A stretch of 64,000 nt of DNA from Candidatus Hermodarchaeota archaeon (GCA_016839805.1 JAEOTO010000032.1:138564-202563), one strand, 5' to 3'. Positions 8,757 to 16,700 are shown, numbered from the stretch's first letter. Numbers and translations are program-made. The notes: generated from the letters alone by a model not told the origin.

Positions 8757-9526
8757 AAATGAAGCTGAATGTTCATCCTAGCGCCGTGATAGAAGGAAAA
8801 GTTAAACTAGAAACCGGGTGTGTTGTCGAGCCCTTTGTATTCTGTAGAGGTAACATTAGGGCAGGAAAAAAGTGTTACTTCAGTACGGGTGCAAACATTC
8901 AGGGATTAGTGGAGATTGGATCCCATGTCTTTTTGGGAGAAAGGGTCACAATTGGCTTTCCAAGTCAACCCCAGATTATCGAGTTCCAAGGAGAAAAAGG
9001 GGAACCGCCTTGGCAATCCTCTAATCCCACTAAAATCGGTGACAATTGTATTATCAGAAGCGGATCGGTGATTTATGCTTCTTCACAACTGGGTAACAAT
9101 GTTCGCTTAGGACACAATGTCTTGATACGTGAAGAAGTGAAAATTGGTCATGACTCTCTTGTGGGGACAGGTGTTGTCATTGATGGAAAATCTTCTATTG
9201 GAAAGAACGTGTCGATTCAAACGAGTGTGTATATTCCATGGAATACCTTGATTGAAGATCATGTGTTCTTAGGACCAAAATGTATACTTACCAACGATAA
9301 ATACGTCATGAGAACTGATTATGAACTTAGGGGTCCAATTATTCGAAAAGGAGTTAGTGTGGGAGCAGGGGCAGTAATTCTACCATCAATTGAAATTGGG
9401 GCCGAATCGGTTATTGGTGCAGGAGCAGTTGTGACCAAAGACGTACCTCCTAAGACTATTGTCTATGGTGTTCCTGCACGAGCACATGGTACTGTCCCGA
9501 GTAATTGGAAAGTTCCTATGAAATAG
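8753..9526 (+). CDS. Left-handed beta-helix (hexapeptide) acyltransferase
   Basis: 257 residues of imperfect hexapeptide repeats ([LIV]-G-x4), for example IGSHVFLGERVTIG, LGNNVRLGHNVLIREEVKIG and VGAGAVILPSIEIGAESVIGAGAVV, forming a trimeric left-handed beta-helix. The C-terminal VPPKTIVYGVPARAHG is typical of sugar-nucleotide N-acetyltransferases of the WbpD/PglD type. The likely reaction is acetyl-CoA-dependent acetylation of a 3-amino UDP-sugar made with the upstream dehydrogenase. The start TTG at 8753 overlaps the upstream stop (TTGA); ATG at 8759 is the alternative. Translational coupling with the dehydrogenase is likely. Confidence 0.85.
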   Translation: MKMKLNVHPSAVIEGKVKLETGCVVEPFVFCRGNIRAGKKCYFSTGANIQGLVEIGSHVFLGERVTIGFPSQPQIIEFQGEKGEPPWQSSNPTKIGDNCIIRSGSVIYASSQLGNNVRLGHNVLIREEVKIGHDSLVGTGVVIDGKSSIGKNVSIQTSVYIPWNTLIEDHVFLGPKCILTNDKYVMRTDYELRGPIIRKGVSVGAGAVILPSIEIGAESVIGAGAVVTKDVPPKTIVYGVPARAHGTVPSNWKVPMK

Positions 9527-9625
9527 GAGTATCTTCTCAATTATTGGAAGAGAACCTCTTGTTATTAGACAGAAGATACTAACCTGAAAGGGCGATAAGG
9601 TTTTTTGGTTGTTGCTAAGAGAATG

Positions 9626-9634
9626 CTTAAATAC
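9626..9634 (+). promoter_or_regulatory. Putative TATA box of the ribophorin-like gene
   Basis: CTTAAATAC lies 39 nt before the GTG start at 9673, the spacing expected for an archaeal TATA box with a short leader. It is seen only as a sequence match; no BRE is convincing. Confidence 0.45.
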
Positions 9635-9672
9635 GTGAAAAGAATCGACAAATCGAAACTCCGTATCGGTGT

Positions 9673-11403
9673 GTGTCTGTGAAAACTAGAGTCTTACTCT
9701 TACTCATTCTTGTATGCTTACCTATGGCATTCGCAATCATACCACCTACGAAAGCAGATTCCCCCCAACTAATAATCACTGATATTCAACGAACCGCCTG
9801 GATCCAGGAATATGGAATGCTGTTGATAACAGATAACATCACGGTTTTCAACCCTAGTCCTGAACCGGCATTCTATGTTTACACTGCATATCCACTGGCT
9901 GAAATTTCTAAGGTGATGACTTTTCGTTCACGAACTGTAAATGGGACTGACCTGTTTTCACAAAGAATACCATCAATTGGACCAAACTGCACAGGATGGA
10001 AGGTCTTTCTGCCTGAACCAATAATGGCAGAGAAGTCTGTTACTTTCACGGCACAAATGTCACTTGAAGGAGCAATTCGACAGGATAACATTAACCCGAC
10101 TGTGAATTTTTCGTCAGTTCCGACTAGTCCTTATTTTATCCAGAGCTATACTACCCAGTTGACCTACGATGAAGATTTACTAACATTGCCATCACAGACC
10201 ACATGGACGGGAATTGACGTCCATCCATACTCCTTTTCTGAAATTTCCGCTAATCTTGAATACGTAGCCAATACGTTTCGACCCATAATTACGTATCTAG
10301 AACTTAGACGAGTGTTGTACATTGATGAATGGGGCTATTTGTTTGCCCACGAAGAACACACATTCAGACTTGATAGTCCAAACCCAAGATTTACTGAAAA
10401 CCTTGCTCAAAATTGGAATTCAATCACATTGACACTGCCCAGAGGAAGTGAATTTATTCGCGCCTTTGAAGGTGTTGCAAATCTATCAAGCCAAATAGTT
10501 GTTCCCCCCACTATTACGGATTCTGGATTAATTAATGTCGGATTCCAGTATCGTATTAAAGAAGGAGATGTTTACCAATTCTTCCTTCAATACCGGATGC
10601 CCCTTGATAATTACCAACAAATTTTACAAACGGGCCAGTTCCTTGTCTTTAATCCCTATTATGAAGAGCCCTTCCTCATTCGTTCGCAAATCACTGAGTT
10701 CCTTTTACCAATAGGAACGTGGTTACAAGGAATTCCGGTTGGAGCTGAAACAACAATTACTCCTACTGGACAGTATTTAGTTAGATTCCTAGACGCTAAT
10801 GTAACTTCATTAAGTCAAGGAGAAATTAGTCTTTACTACGTCTATTCCATTCAACCTGCGCTTGTTCGCCCTATGCTATTATTCATTATCTTTAGCGCCA
10901 TCTGTCTGGCTTATGTTGCCGCTCGTCGTATACCCTTCTTCCGCGAAGAGGAGGAAATCATTGCTCCCGTGCCCGAGGTAGATCCAGCGATTCTTAGTGA
11001 ATTTTGTGCCTTATATGGCGAAAAAATCGCATTATTATTGCAAACAGAACGGCTTGAACAATCCATGCTTCAGGGTAAAATTTCAAAGCCTAGATATCGT
11101 AAAGAAAAGAAAAACTTTGAACGGAAATCCCGTGCTCTTGAGCGGGATTTAGAAAACCGAACCCAACCGCTAATTGAGGCAGGAGGAAAATACGAGTCTA
11201 GCTGTCGTCAACTCGAAATCTTAGAAGCCGAAAGGGTCAGCGCGATCGAAGCTTTACATGCTCTTGAACAACGCTATCGACAGAAACGGATAACCGCCTC
11301 AGTATACCAGAAATTACGAAAGGATATCCAAAAACGACGGGATAAAGCTGTCTCACGAATGGATCGCATCCTTCTTACTTTACGCGAAGAACTCATTGAG
11401 TAG
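9673..11403 (+). CDS. Ribophorin-I-like membrane protein (OST subunit homologue)
   Basis: 576 residues. A signal peptide (1-29) is followed by a long beta-rich ectodomain with several N-x-S/T sites, one membrane helix (about 400-418) and a cytoplasmic coiled-coil tail (440-576). This is the architecture of eukaryotic ribophorin I, a non-catalytic oligosaccharyltransferase subunit. Sequence hints agree: residues 208-226 (a hydrophobic strand, then DEWGYLFAHEE) resemble the ribophorin segment around SHWGN and its following Glu. The tail segment near RITASVYQKLRKDIQKRRDK matches the ribophorin C-terminal tail motif in spacing. The role is presumably in protein N-glycosylation. Both resemblances are recalled, not computed. 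Nearby glycan genes and the OSTC-like gene at 53.7 kb support the call. Confidence 0.62.
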   Translation: MSVKTRVLLLLILVCLPMAFAIIPPTKADSPQLIITDIQRTAWIQEYGMLLITDNITVFNPSPEPAFYVYTAYPLAEISKVMTFRSRTVNGTDLFSQRIPSIGPNCTGWKVFLPEPIMAEKSVTFTAQMSLEGAIRQDNINPTVNFSSVPTSPYFIQSYTTQLTYDEDLLTLPSQTTWTGIDVHPYSFSEISANLEYVANTFRPIITYLELRRVLYIDEWGYLFAHEEHTFRLDSPNPRFTENLAQNWNSITLTLPRGSEFIRAFEGVANLSSQIVVPPTITDSGLINVGFQYRIKEGDVYQFFLQYRMPLDNYQQILQTGQFLVFNPYYEEPFLIRSQITEFLLPIGTWLQGIPVGAETTITPTGQYLVRFLDANVTSLSQGEISLYYVYSIQPALVRPMLLFIIFSAICLAYVAARRIPFFREEEEIIAPVPEVDPAILSEFCALYGEKIALLLQTERLEQSMLQGKISKPRYRKEKKNFERKSRALERDLENRTQPLIEAGGKYESSCRQLEILEAERVSAIEALHALEQRYRQKRITASVYQKLRKDIQKRRDKAVSRMDRILLTLREELIE

Positions 11404-11470
11404 CTAGTTTCCTCCACTGCCGAAACAATGAAAAACCCCAAACGAAAAGGATTCGATTTAGAGCTAGTCT

Positions 11471-11607
11471 AGCCCGGTAGTGTAGAACCCTTAAAGATTA
11501 GAACCTTTGAGGTGCACTATGGTCAATCATCCGGGGCTTTGGAACTGTGAATTCAATGGCAGTGAAGTTACCCCGGGACCGCGGTTCGAATCCGCGCCGG
11601 GCTACCA
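11471..11607 (+). tRNA. tRNA-Gln (TTG) with two introns
   Basis: The acceptor strands AGCCCGG (11471-11477) and CCGGGCT (11597-11603) pair perfectly. Discriminator A is at 11604 and CCA is encoded at 11605-11607. The T arm CGCGG-TTCGAAT-CCGCG is intact. The anticodon stem CGGGG/CCCCG encloses loop CTTTGGA, giving anticodon TTG at 11539-11541. A 27-nt intron (about 11543-11569) sits at the canonical 37/38 position. A second insertion of about 35 nt (about 11486-11520) splits the D loop between GTGTAG and GGTCAATCAT. Exon TAGTG (11478-11482) can pair with CACTA (11515-11519) near the 3' end of this insertion, as expected for a bulge-helix-bulge. Boundaries are uncertain by 1-2 nt. Confidence 0.9.
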
Positions 11608-11613
11608 CTCTTA

Positions 11614-12447
11614 TTATTTTGTATTTAGACGGGGATGCCAATGGGATGCCTTGACTTTGTGGGTTTGAGAATCCCATTCCGTGAGTATGTTCACAGCTTC
11701 ACAGGCTGTTTGACTAGCTTCTTTTTCACCGTGCGTAGCGAATTCCTCAGTTTCACGATTTGCAAACACAGCACAGACAGCGCCACTCCGTAATCCAAAG
11801 AGATTTGATAACGTAAAAATTGTTGAACATTCCATCTCAAAGTTGAGAACGCCAGCGGCTTTTAGATCTGGTATGATGTCTTGCATATAGGACTGCCAAT
11901 AACCACCGAACCCAGGACGGCCCTGTCCGGTAAAAAAGCTATCTGTACTACACGTGATACCCACATGATAACGATATCCGAAACTTTCTGCGGCTTCGAT
12001 TAGTGCTAAGACTACTTGGTGGTGTGCAAAAGCTGGAAACCGTGGAGTGATATACTGTGTACTGGTTCCCTCGTTGCGAATGGCACCGGTTGTGATTACC
12101 AAATCACCAACACTAATGTCTTTACGGATTGCTCCGGAACTACCTACTCGGATAAGCGTTTTGGCACCAATCGTTGCCAGTTCTTCAATGGCAATTGCCG
12201 TTGCAGGACAACCAATTCCTGTTGATGTGGTGGATATGGGAACAGTCTTGTATTTACCAGTATAGGTTACATAGCTTCGTTTACTCGCTATTTTCCTAGC
12301 TGAATCCCATAGTCCAGATATTAGTTTAGCACGATCCGGATCACCTGGCAAAAGCACGAAAGAGGCGATATCACCTAGTTTTAGTCCAACATGATATTGT
12401 ATTTTTTCCGAGTTTTGGGGTCGACTTGCGGATTCCCATTTTTTCAT
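11614..12447 (-). CDS. Uridine phosphorylase-family nucleoside phosphorylase
   Basis: 277 residues. Phosphorolysis of pyrimidine (or related) nucleosides to base and ribose-1-phosphate. Family landmarks are LLPGDPDRAKLI (phosphate site, 32-43), STTSTGIGCPATAIAIEEL, RVGSSGAIR and NFEMECSTIF with the EMEC ribose-binding Glu-Met-Glu. This is the typical archaeal/bacterial Udp pattern. It is the last gene of a three-gene run (PAC2 protein, membrane wHTH protein, phosphorylase) with gaps of about 30 nt, suggesting one transcript. Confidence 0.88.
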   Translation of the reverse strand: MKKWESASRPQNSEKIQYHVGLKLGDIASFVLLPGDPDRAKLISGLWDSARKIASKRSYVTYTGKYKTVPISTTSTGIGCPATAIAIEELATIGAKTLIRVGSSGAIRKDISVGDLVITTGAIRNEGTSTQYITPRFPAFAHHQVVLALIEAAESFGYRYHVGITCSTDSFFTGQGRPGFGGYWQSYMQDIIPDLKAAGVLNFEMECSTIFTLSNLFGLRSGAVCAVFANRETEEFATHGEKEASQTACEAVNILTEWDSQTHKVKASHWHPRLNTK

Positions 12448-12474
12448 CCCTCCACCTCCTTGGAGGGTTTTATT

Positions 12475-13080
12475 CTAACGTGTTCCTCGTCTATAACTGG
12501 GGCGTACTTTTCGCGTGGTTTTTTCTTCGCGTTCTTCAATCACACCTTTCTCGGTTAGATAGTCAATTGCTTTATCTACTTCATCACGGCTGATTTGAAG
12601 TGAATTTGCGATTTCTCCACGGGATTGCTCCTGGTTATATGACTCAGTAATTTCATTTAGTAGTTTCTTACCGATGTATACATGTTTGCCCTGCGAGACG
12701 ATTAGCAACCCCTGAAATCGCGATACTTTTGAAGAGGTCATTCGATTAAGTTCGAGTTCGATTTTGGTAGGAGTTTCATCTAATTTTTGGGCTAAATCAA
12801 TTAGAGTAATTCTCTCCGCTTCTTCTAATTCCTGTTTTAGATTCTGGACAAAGGTCCTTCGACGATAGAATAATGCAAATCCGATAATTGATATAAGTGA
12901 TATTAGAAGTATGACTATTCCCCAACTCATGATAGGATTGAACAAAAATATATTCGATATCGCAGTGAACAATGCAGTGATATTCTGTGATTGAAAAAGT
13001 AGGACATCGATCACAATTAGGACAATAGCTATCCCGAAAAGAGTGAGAAGTATTTTCGAAAGTGCTGACTTAAGTGGCAT
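12475..13080 (-). CDS. Membrane-anchored winged-helix protein, function unknown
   Basis: 201 residues. Two membrane helices (about 8-30 and 47-70) are followed by a basic stop-transfer region and two winged-helix-like units: ITLIDLAQKLDETPTKIELELNRM (about 90-113) and RGEIANSLQISRDEVDKAIDYLTEKGVIEE (about 154-183). The C-terminus is Arg-rich. Membrane-bound wHTH proteins in archaea are often one-component regulators. The membrane helix plus PCI/wHTH layout also recalls UFBP1/UFL1 of the UFM1 system, known in some Asgards; that is only a hypothesis. It lies between PAC2 and uridine phosphorylase genes in a tight operon. Confidence 0.7.
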   Translation of the reverse strand: MPLKSALSKILLTLFGIAIVLIVIDVLLFQSQNITALFTAISNIFLFNPIMSWGIVILLISLISIIGFALFYRRRTFVQNLKQELEEAERITLIDLAQKLDETPTKIELELNRMTSSKVSRFQGLLIVSQGKHVYIGKKLLNEITESYNQEQSRGEIANSLQISRDEVDKAIDYLTEKGVIEEREEKTTRKVRPSYRRGTR

Positions 13081-13111
13081 ATTCGTACCTCAAATCAAGA
13101 AACTGATTGGG

Positions 13112-13885
13112 CTACCCAATGTAACTGGCGCTTTCCGTTTCGTCTCTTGGTTCTTGTCGTTCGCGTTGTTGAAGTAAGTGATACTTCACTTGTGCGAAGA
13201 TTCCTTTCATTTCCTCAATTTTTTGTTCGAGTTCAGAAACATCAGCATTGATATTGAATCGGTTATTTAAGACTTCAATGATTAATTTTGATGCGCGTGG
13301 ATCTAAGCGGAGTAATGGTACTGTTTCTGCTAGAAGGCAAACACCTTCTATGCCATATTTGAGTTTGGCCCATGCGGGGATGACGCCATTTGCACCATTG
13401 ATAACGCCATCAGACATTGGTACAACATAATCTAGTTTTGTGAAGAATTCTTGGAATTCAGAACTTGTGGAAGAGACGAATACCTTGGGAGATTCGGGAT
13501 ATTCACCGGGAACATAAGCACCGGTTGCGGCAACCCTAGTTACGTTTAATTTCTTGAAAGTCTCTGCAATACGATCTGAGAATTCATAAATTCCCTGTGA
13601 AGTTGAAGGTTGGAAGTCACCTGAAACTAAGAGAATATCTTGTTTTAAACTTGGATTTCGATGGAGATAGATTTGACATTCAGGAATTTTCATCATGCCT
13701 TCTTCATCGATCATAACATGTGGTGGAAAATCATCTGAAAGCACTTGAACTATGGGTTCAGCGTCTAGACTTCGAATAAGGACTTCAATGGCGAGTTTCC
13801 CTACACTGGCAATTCCAGGCATTCCAACTAGAGCAATTGGATCTCGAATTCCAGTGACCTTTTTGAGCCAAATAATCTCAATCAT
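13112..13885 (-). CDS. PAC2-family protein (proteasome assembly chaperone-like)
   Basis: 257 residues. PAC2 domain with the N-terminal LVGMPGIASVGKLAIEVLI (about 18-37), the central LVSGDFQPSTSQGIYEFSDRI and ATGAYVPGE, and a C-terminal coiled tail (about 218-250). Archaeal members (PbaB-like) are linked to proteasome assembly, though many remain uncharacterised. It is the first gene of the run that continues with the membrane wHTH protein and uridine phosphorylase. Start ATG at 13885 gives the usual MIEIIWLKK beginning. Confidence 0.85.
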   Translation of the reverse strand: MIEIIWLKKVTGIRDPIALVGMPGIASVGKLAIEVLIRSLDAEPIVQVLSDDFPPHVMIDEEGMMKIPECQIYLHRNPSLKQDILLVSGDFQPSTSQGIYEFSDRIAETFKKLNVTRVAATGAYVPGEYPESPKVFVSSTSSEFQEFFTKLDYVVPMSDGVINGANGVIPAWAKLKYGIEGVCLLAETVPLLRLDPRASKLIIEVLNNRFNINADVSELEQKIEEMKGIFAQVKYHLLQQRERQEPRDETESASYIG

Positions 13886-13974
13886 AGCAAGCCCCTGCAG
13901 GACGATATGGCTTCATGAAGATTGGATTTAAACTTTATGTACCAGGTGTTCCGTTGAACATGAAAACCAATTTT

Positions 13975-14982
13975 TCATTGATTGGTGATTCCGGAGGAGT
14001 ATGCGGGAATTAAATCTATACGTTGACGGATTACCTTCACCAAGGTGGTTTTGATTTTTTCTTGGTTCAAAGGTAGCACTTCGAAAAAGTCATCCTGGAT
14101 ACGTCCGATGTTTTTTCGCAGTGTTTCAGGTACTACCATGATTAAATCGTGATTATTTGCATATTCTCCTGCGAGTATTTTCAATTGCTCCTTTTCGCCA
14201 TCGAAGAAATGTAACCCGAGACGGAGGTCAGGAATATAGAATACATGTCTTGATGTTTCTTGGAATTGGAGATTTAATTCCTTCAGAATACCCTTTATTA
14301 TATGATCAAAATATGTGCCCAAGGCTTTTGATCTATCGAAGAAATAGAGAATTTCGTGACCACAAACTTCTCGTTGAACACCGATTCTTTTAGCGACTTC
14401 CTTGACGTTTTCTAAGGGACTGTTTAGGTATCTTGAGAAATAACGTTCAGTCCAATATGTTTTGATTGCATTTCGCAAGTGTACGTAGAGATCTTTTTGT
14501 TTTTTACTGAAATGTTCATCCGTGGTATTTCTAGTGGGGATAGATGATTTTAAGGCCTTGAGAAATGGTAGAGGACGCCCGTTCGTTTTAATTTGGAACC
14601 AGTTTTCCAGTGAGTCTATAAAACGATGGAGATTTGCAGTGGTTAATTCCTGTACAGAGATTGCATATTCGATATTCGGAATTTCTAGAACATTCTGTTT
14701 AAGTTCGGAGACAGCCCGCATTAGTTGTAGTTTAAATTTCGTTGGTCCAGGAACGAAAAATGTTAATCGAACTTTGAGCGGCGTTCTTATTTGGAGAACC
14801 CAACGAATTGTAGATACGTCCAATTGTTTTGTGGAAAACAGGATTAATTCTTTGGCTTCAGTAATGAATATTTCAGTAATTTGACATCCAAGTGCATCTT
14901 GTGAAATTACAAAATCAATTCCACGTTTTTTTAAACCCTTTATGAAGACTGAGGTATAATCCTGGAGTGACGAATACGTCAT
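13975..14982 (-). CDS. Conserved-looking protein of unknown function
   Basis: 335 residues; I do not recognise the family. No signal peptide or membrane helix. The N-terminal third (about 1-105) alternates strands and helices (VFIKGLKKRGIDFVIS, FITEAKELILFSTKQLD) as in a nuclease- or Rossmann-like fold. The middle is helical and basic (YVHLRNAIKTYWTERYFSRYL), and the C-terminal part again alternates. Four short direct repeats (14996-15072) lie immediately upstream of its start, suggesting tight regulation or a plasmid- or virus-derived origin. The next upstream gene on the same strand is a ParB/Srx-fold protein. Confidence 0.6.
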   Translation of the reverse strand: MTYSSLQDYTSVFIKGLKKRGIDFVISQDALGCQITEIFITEAKELILFSTKQLDVSTIRWVLQIRTPLKVRLTFFVPGPTKFKLQLMRAVSELKQNVLEIPNIEYAISVQELTTANLHRFIDSLENWFQIKTNGRPLPFLKALKSSIPTRNTTDEHFSKKQKDLYVHLRNAIKTYWTERYFSRYLNSPLENVKEVAKRIGVQREVCGHEILYFFDRSKALGTYFDHIIKGILKELNLQFQETSRHVFYIPDLRLGLHFFDGEKEQLKILAGEYANNHDLIMVVPETLRKNIGRIQDDFFEVLPLNQEKIKTTLVKVIRQRIDLIPAYSSGITNQ

Positions 14983-14995
14983 TGATGATCAAAAG

Positions 14996-15099
14996 TAAGG
15001 TCATGAAATAGTACATAAGGTCATGAATTTTTCAAAGAGAAACGTAATGTCATTGAATACTATCATAATGTCTGTAACACAACTTGAAATTTCAATGAA
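14996..15099. repeat. Array of short direct repeats upstream of the 335-aa gene
   Basis: TAAGGTCATGAA occurs at 14996-15007 and 15016-15027, a 20-nt period. TAATGTCATTGAA is at 15045-15057 and TAATGTC at 15066-15072, a 21-nt period. Two helical turns between copies place them on one face of the DNA, as in operator or iteron arrays. TTGAAATTTCAA, a perfect palindrome, follows at 15084-15095 and merges into TTCAATGAA (15091-15099), which is the half-site repeated at 55-64 kb. Bound factor unknown. Confidence 0.6.
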
Positions 15100-15115
15100 T
15101 TAAGAGCTATGATTA

Positions 15116-15976
15116 TTACGGATCAATAAACAGGTAGGCGCTTTCCTCATAACGTCGCCCGTTTATTATCGTACCAGGATCTTTCTTGATAATCTGCTTC
15201 CTTTCCAGATATTCCTTCAGTTTTTGGTTGGCTTTACTGAGGTTTACCTGGTTTAACCATGATAAAGGAATATTCACAAATAATGGCCGCGCGGGGACAA
15301 CATGACGAGTGGTTTTCTGCGCAAAAATCTCTTTCTTTAAAGCTCCTTCAAGTACTTCTTTTTTTGTTAGTGAAGGAACAATTAGTACTAGCCGGCTTCC
15401 GGATCGAATACTTTCATTAGCATCGGATTCTGTACTATAGAGCAGATGATAACCAATTTGTTCAGCGAGGAATTCAATTTTTGCAATCTCGTCATAAATT
15501 TCCTTTATTGATAAAGACTTAGACGAGGTAAGTAGATAGGATTTTTTGCCTTTAGCTAAGGCTGCATGTACTTCTCGGTTTTTAACGAGTTCAAAGGCTG
15601 TTTCAGATGGTGAAGAGCGAATAGTAAAAGGGGTCTCTGTGGTAATTTTATCTGTAAATTCGATAGATGAGATTCCATTATCGAATTCTCTGTACCAAGC
15701 AAAAAGCTCGATCGCGGGATTATGATAGTCAACAAGACATACAGGTGCCAACTTGAAATTGAGATTTTTTAGAGCAGCAACGCGGTGCATACCATCTAAT
15801 ACAACTAAAGTATCTGAATCTACGATTATTGGATGCTTGAGTAATTGTTCAGCTACTAGTTGTTCACTTAATTCCTTGAGTGCTGTAGGTATTGTTTCTT
15901 CATGAACAAATAGAGATTCGATTGAGACGAGTGTAATTTCCATAAACAGTTGTGGAGTTTCAATAATTACACCCAT
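15116..15976 (-). CDS. ParB/sulfiredoxin-fold protein, possibly free serine kinase (SerK/SbnI-like)
   Basis: 286 residues. The N-terminal ParB/Srx-like domain contains LVAEQLLKHPIIVDSDTLVVLDGMHRVAALK (about 40-70), where DGMHR matches the nucleotide/phosphate-binding DGxHR of the fold. Length and architecture fit the archaeal ADP/ATP-dependent L-serine kinases (SerK, related to SbnI), which make O-phosphoserine for cysteine synthesis, better than DNA-binding ParB because no HTH domain follows. The assignment is by fold and length only. An internal ATG at 15943 (MEITLVSIE) is a possible alternative start. Confidence 0.65.
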   Translation of the reverse strand: MGVIIETPQLFMEITLVSIESLFVHEETIPTALKELSEQLVAEQLLKHPIIVDSDTLVVLDGMHRVAALKNLNFKLAPVCLVDYHNPAIELFAWYREFDNGISSIEFTDKITTETPFTIRSSPSETAFELVKNREVHAALAKGKKSYLLTSSKSLSIKEIYDEIAKIEFLAEQIGYHLLYSTESDANESIRSGSRLVLIVPSLTKKEVLEGALKKEIFAQKTTRHVVPARPLFVNIPLSWLNQVNLSKANQKLKEYLERKQIIKKDPGTIINGRRYEESAYLFIDP

Positions 15977-16048
15977 CTAAACATACTCCAAATAGTACGT
16001 TTTGATTTCACGGTTTATTATGTCTTTAAGTTCTAGTCTTGAACCTGA

Positions 16049-16258
16049 CTAAGCTATAATCACGTCTTCTTCTTGTCGTAGAACCATTAGACGCGTTACA
16101 TATCCTGCTATCCGATTTCGTAGACGTTTTGTCGTATTAGTTAAGAGTTCATCGACCACTGCTTTGTTTTGATTAAAGTCAGTCGTAAAACTATCTGAAT
16201 ACCTCTCGACAAGCTCTCTTGAAAGGCGTTTGACTAGGACTGTTCTAACTTTACCCAC
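16049..16258 (-). CDS. rps17e: 30S ribosomal protein S17e
   Basis: 69 residues. The start MGKVRTVLVKRLSRELVERY, the central FTTDFNQNK and RLRNRIAGYVTRLM are hallmark segments of archaeal/eukaryotic S17e, and the size (60-70 residues) is right for archaea. It is a small-subunit protein shared only by archaea and eukaryotes. An AGGAGGAAAAG sequence immediately upstream on the minus strand gives a strong ribosome binding site. Confidence 0.95.
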   Translation of the reverse strand: MGKVRTVLVKRLSRELVERYSDSFTTDFNQNKAVVDELLTNTTKRLRNRIAGYVTRLMVLRQEEDVIIA

Positions 16259-16387
16259 AGTCTTTTCCTCCTGCTAGTGATTTTGATGTATCGCGATATA
16301 ATTTGTAAGCTATTAGGGTTTTGAACGACTAAGGTTTTTTTCATACAAGTACACGAATCAATACCGATGTGTAGTAAATGCGAGAGA

Positions 16388-16442
16388 TAGTAGGTCCCTT
16401 GGGACTAAGGCTCACCTGTGGTGTTAAACTGAAAACCTACTA
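16388..16442. other. Predicted structured element in a 301-nt gene-free gap
   Basis: The gap 16259-16559 has no protein gene. Within it TAGTAGGT (16388-16395) is the exact inverse complement of ACCTACTA (16435-16442). Between the arms are two smaller hairpins: GTCC-CTTG-GGAC (16394-16405) and CACC-TGT-GGTG (16413-16423). This could form a three-way junction in RNA. No C/D or H/ACA box pattern and no known ribozyme core was recognised. The strand of any transcript is unknown. The rest of the gap is AT-rich and includes the tRNA-Glu promoter. Confidence 0.4.
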
Positions 16443-16559
16443 GGTATTTGGGAGTTCTGAAAAATCAAACAATAATTTCTTGGTTTAGAATTAACTGATT
16501 CTGTTTTTAAGTAAAAGTAGAAAATTTTAATAGACTGCTATAAAGACAAGGTCCAGGCT

Positions 16560-16666
16560 GCCGCGTTAGTGTAGCCAGGTCAATCATCTGAGGCTCTCGA
16601 CCTTAGGACCGGGGTTCGAATCCTTCTAGGTTATTCTAGTTGGAGACACTCCCCGACGCGGCACCA
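16560..16666 (+). tRNA. tRNA-Glu (CTC) with an intron in the T arm
   Basis: The acceptor strands GCCGCGT (16560-16566) and ACGCGGC (16656-16662) pair perfectly. Discriminator A is 16663 and CCA is encoded at 16664-16666. Anticodon stem TGAGG/CCTTA encloses loop CTCTCGA, giving anticodon CTC (16596-16598). The T stem starts CGGGG-TTCGAAT, but its 3' strand CCCCG appears only at 16651-16655. About 29 nt (16622-16650, ambiguous by up to 3 nt because of repeated C) interrupt the T arm next to position 60. Removing them restores a perfect T stem. AT-rich TATA-like stretches lie at about 16522-16530 and 16538-16545. Confidence 0.9.
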
Positions 16667-16700
16667 TTCTCCTTCTAGGTCTTGTCGTTTGTTTGGTAAC

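Noticed and set aside
15116..15976. ParB chromosome-partition protein
   Set aside because: Only the ParB/Srx fold is present; no HTH domain follows and no parA is nearby, so a serine-kinase-like enzyme fits better.
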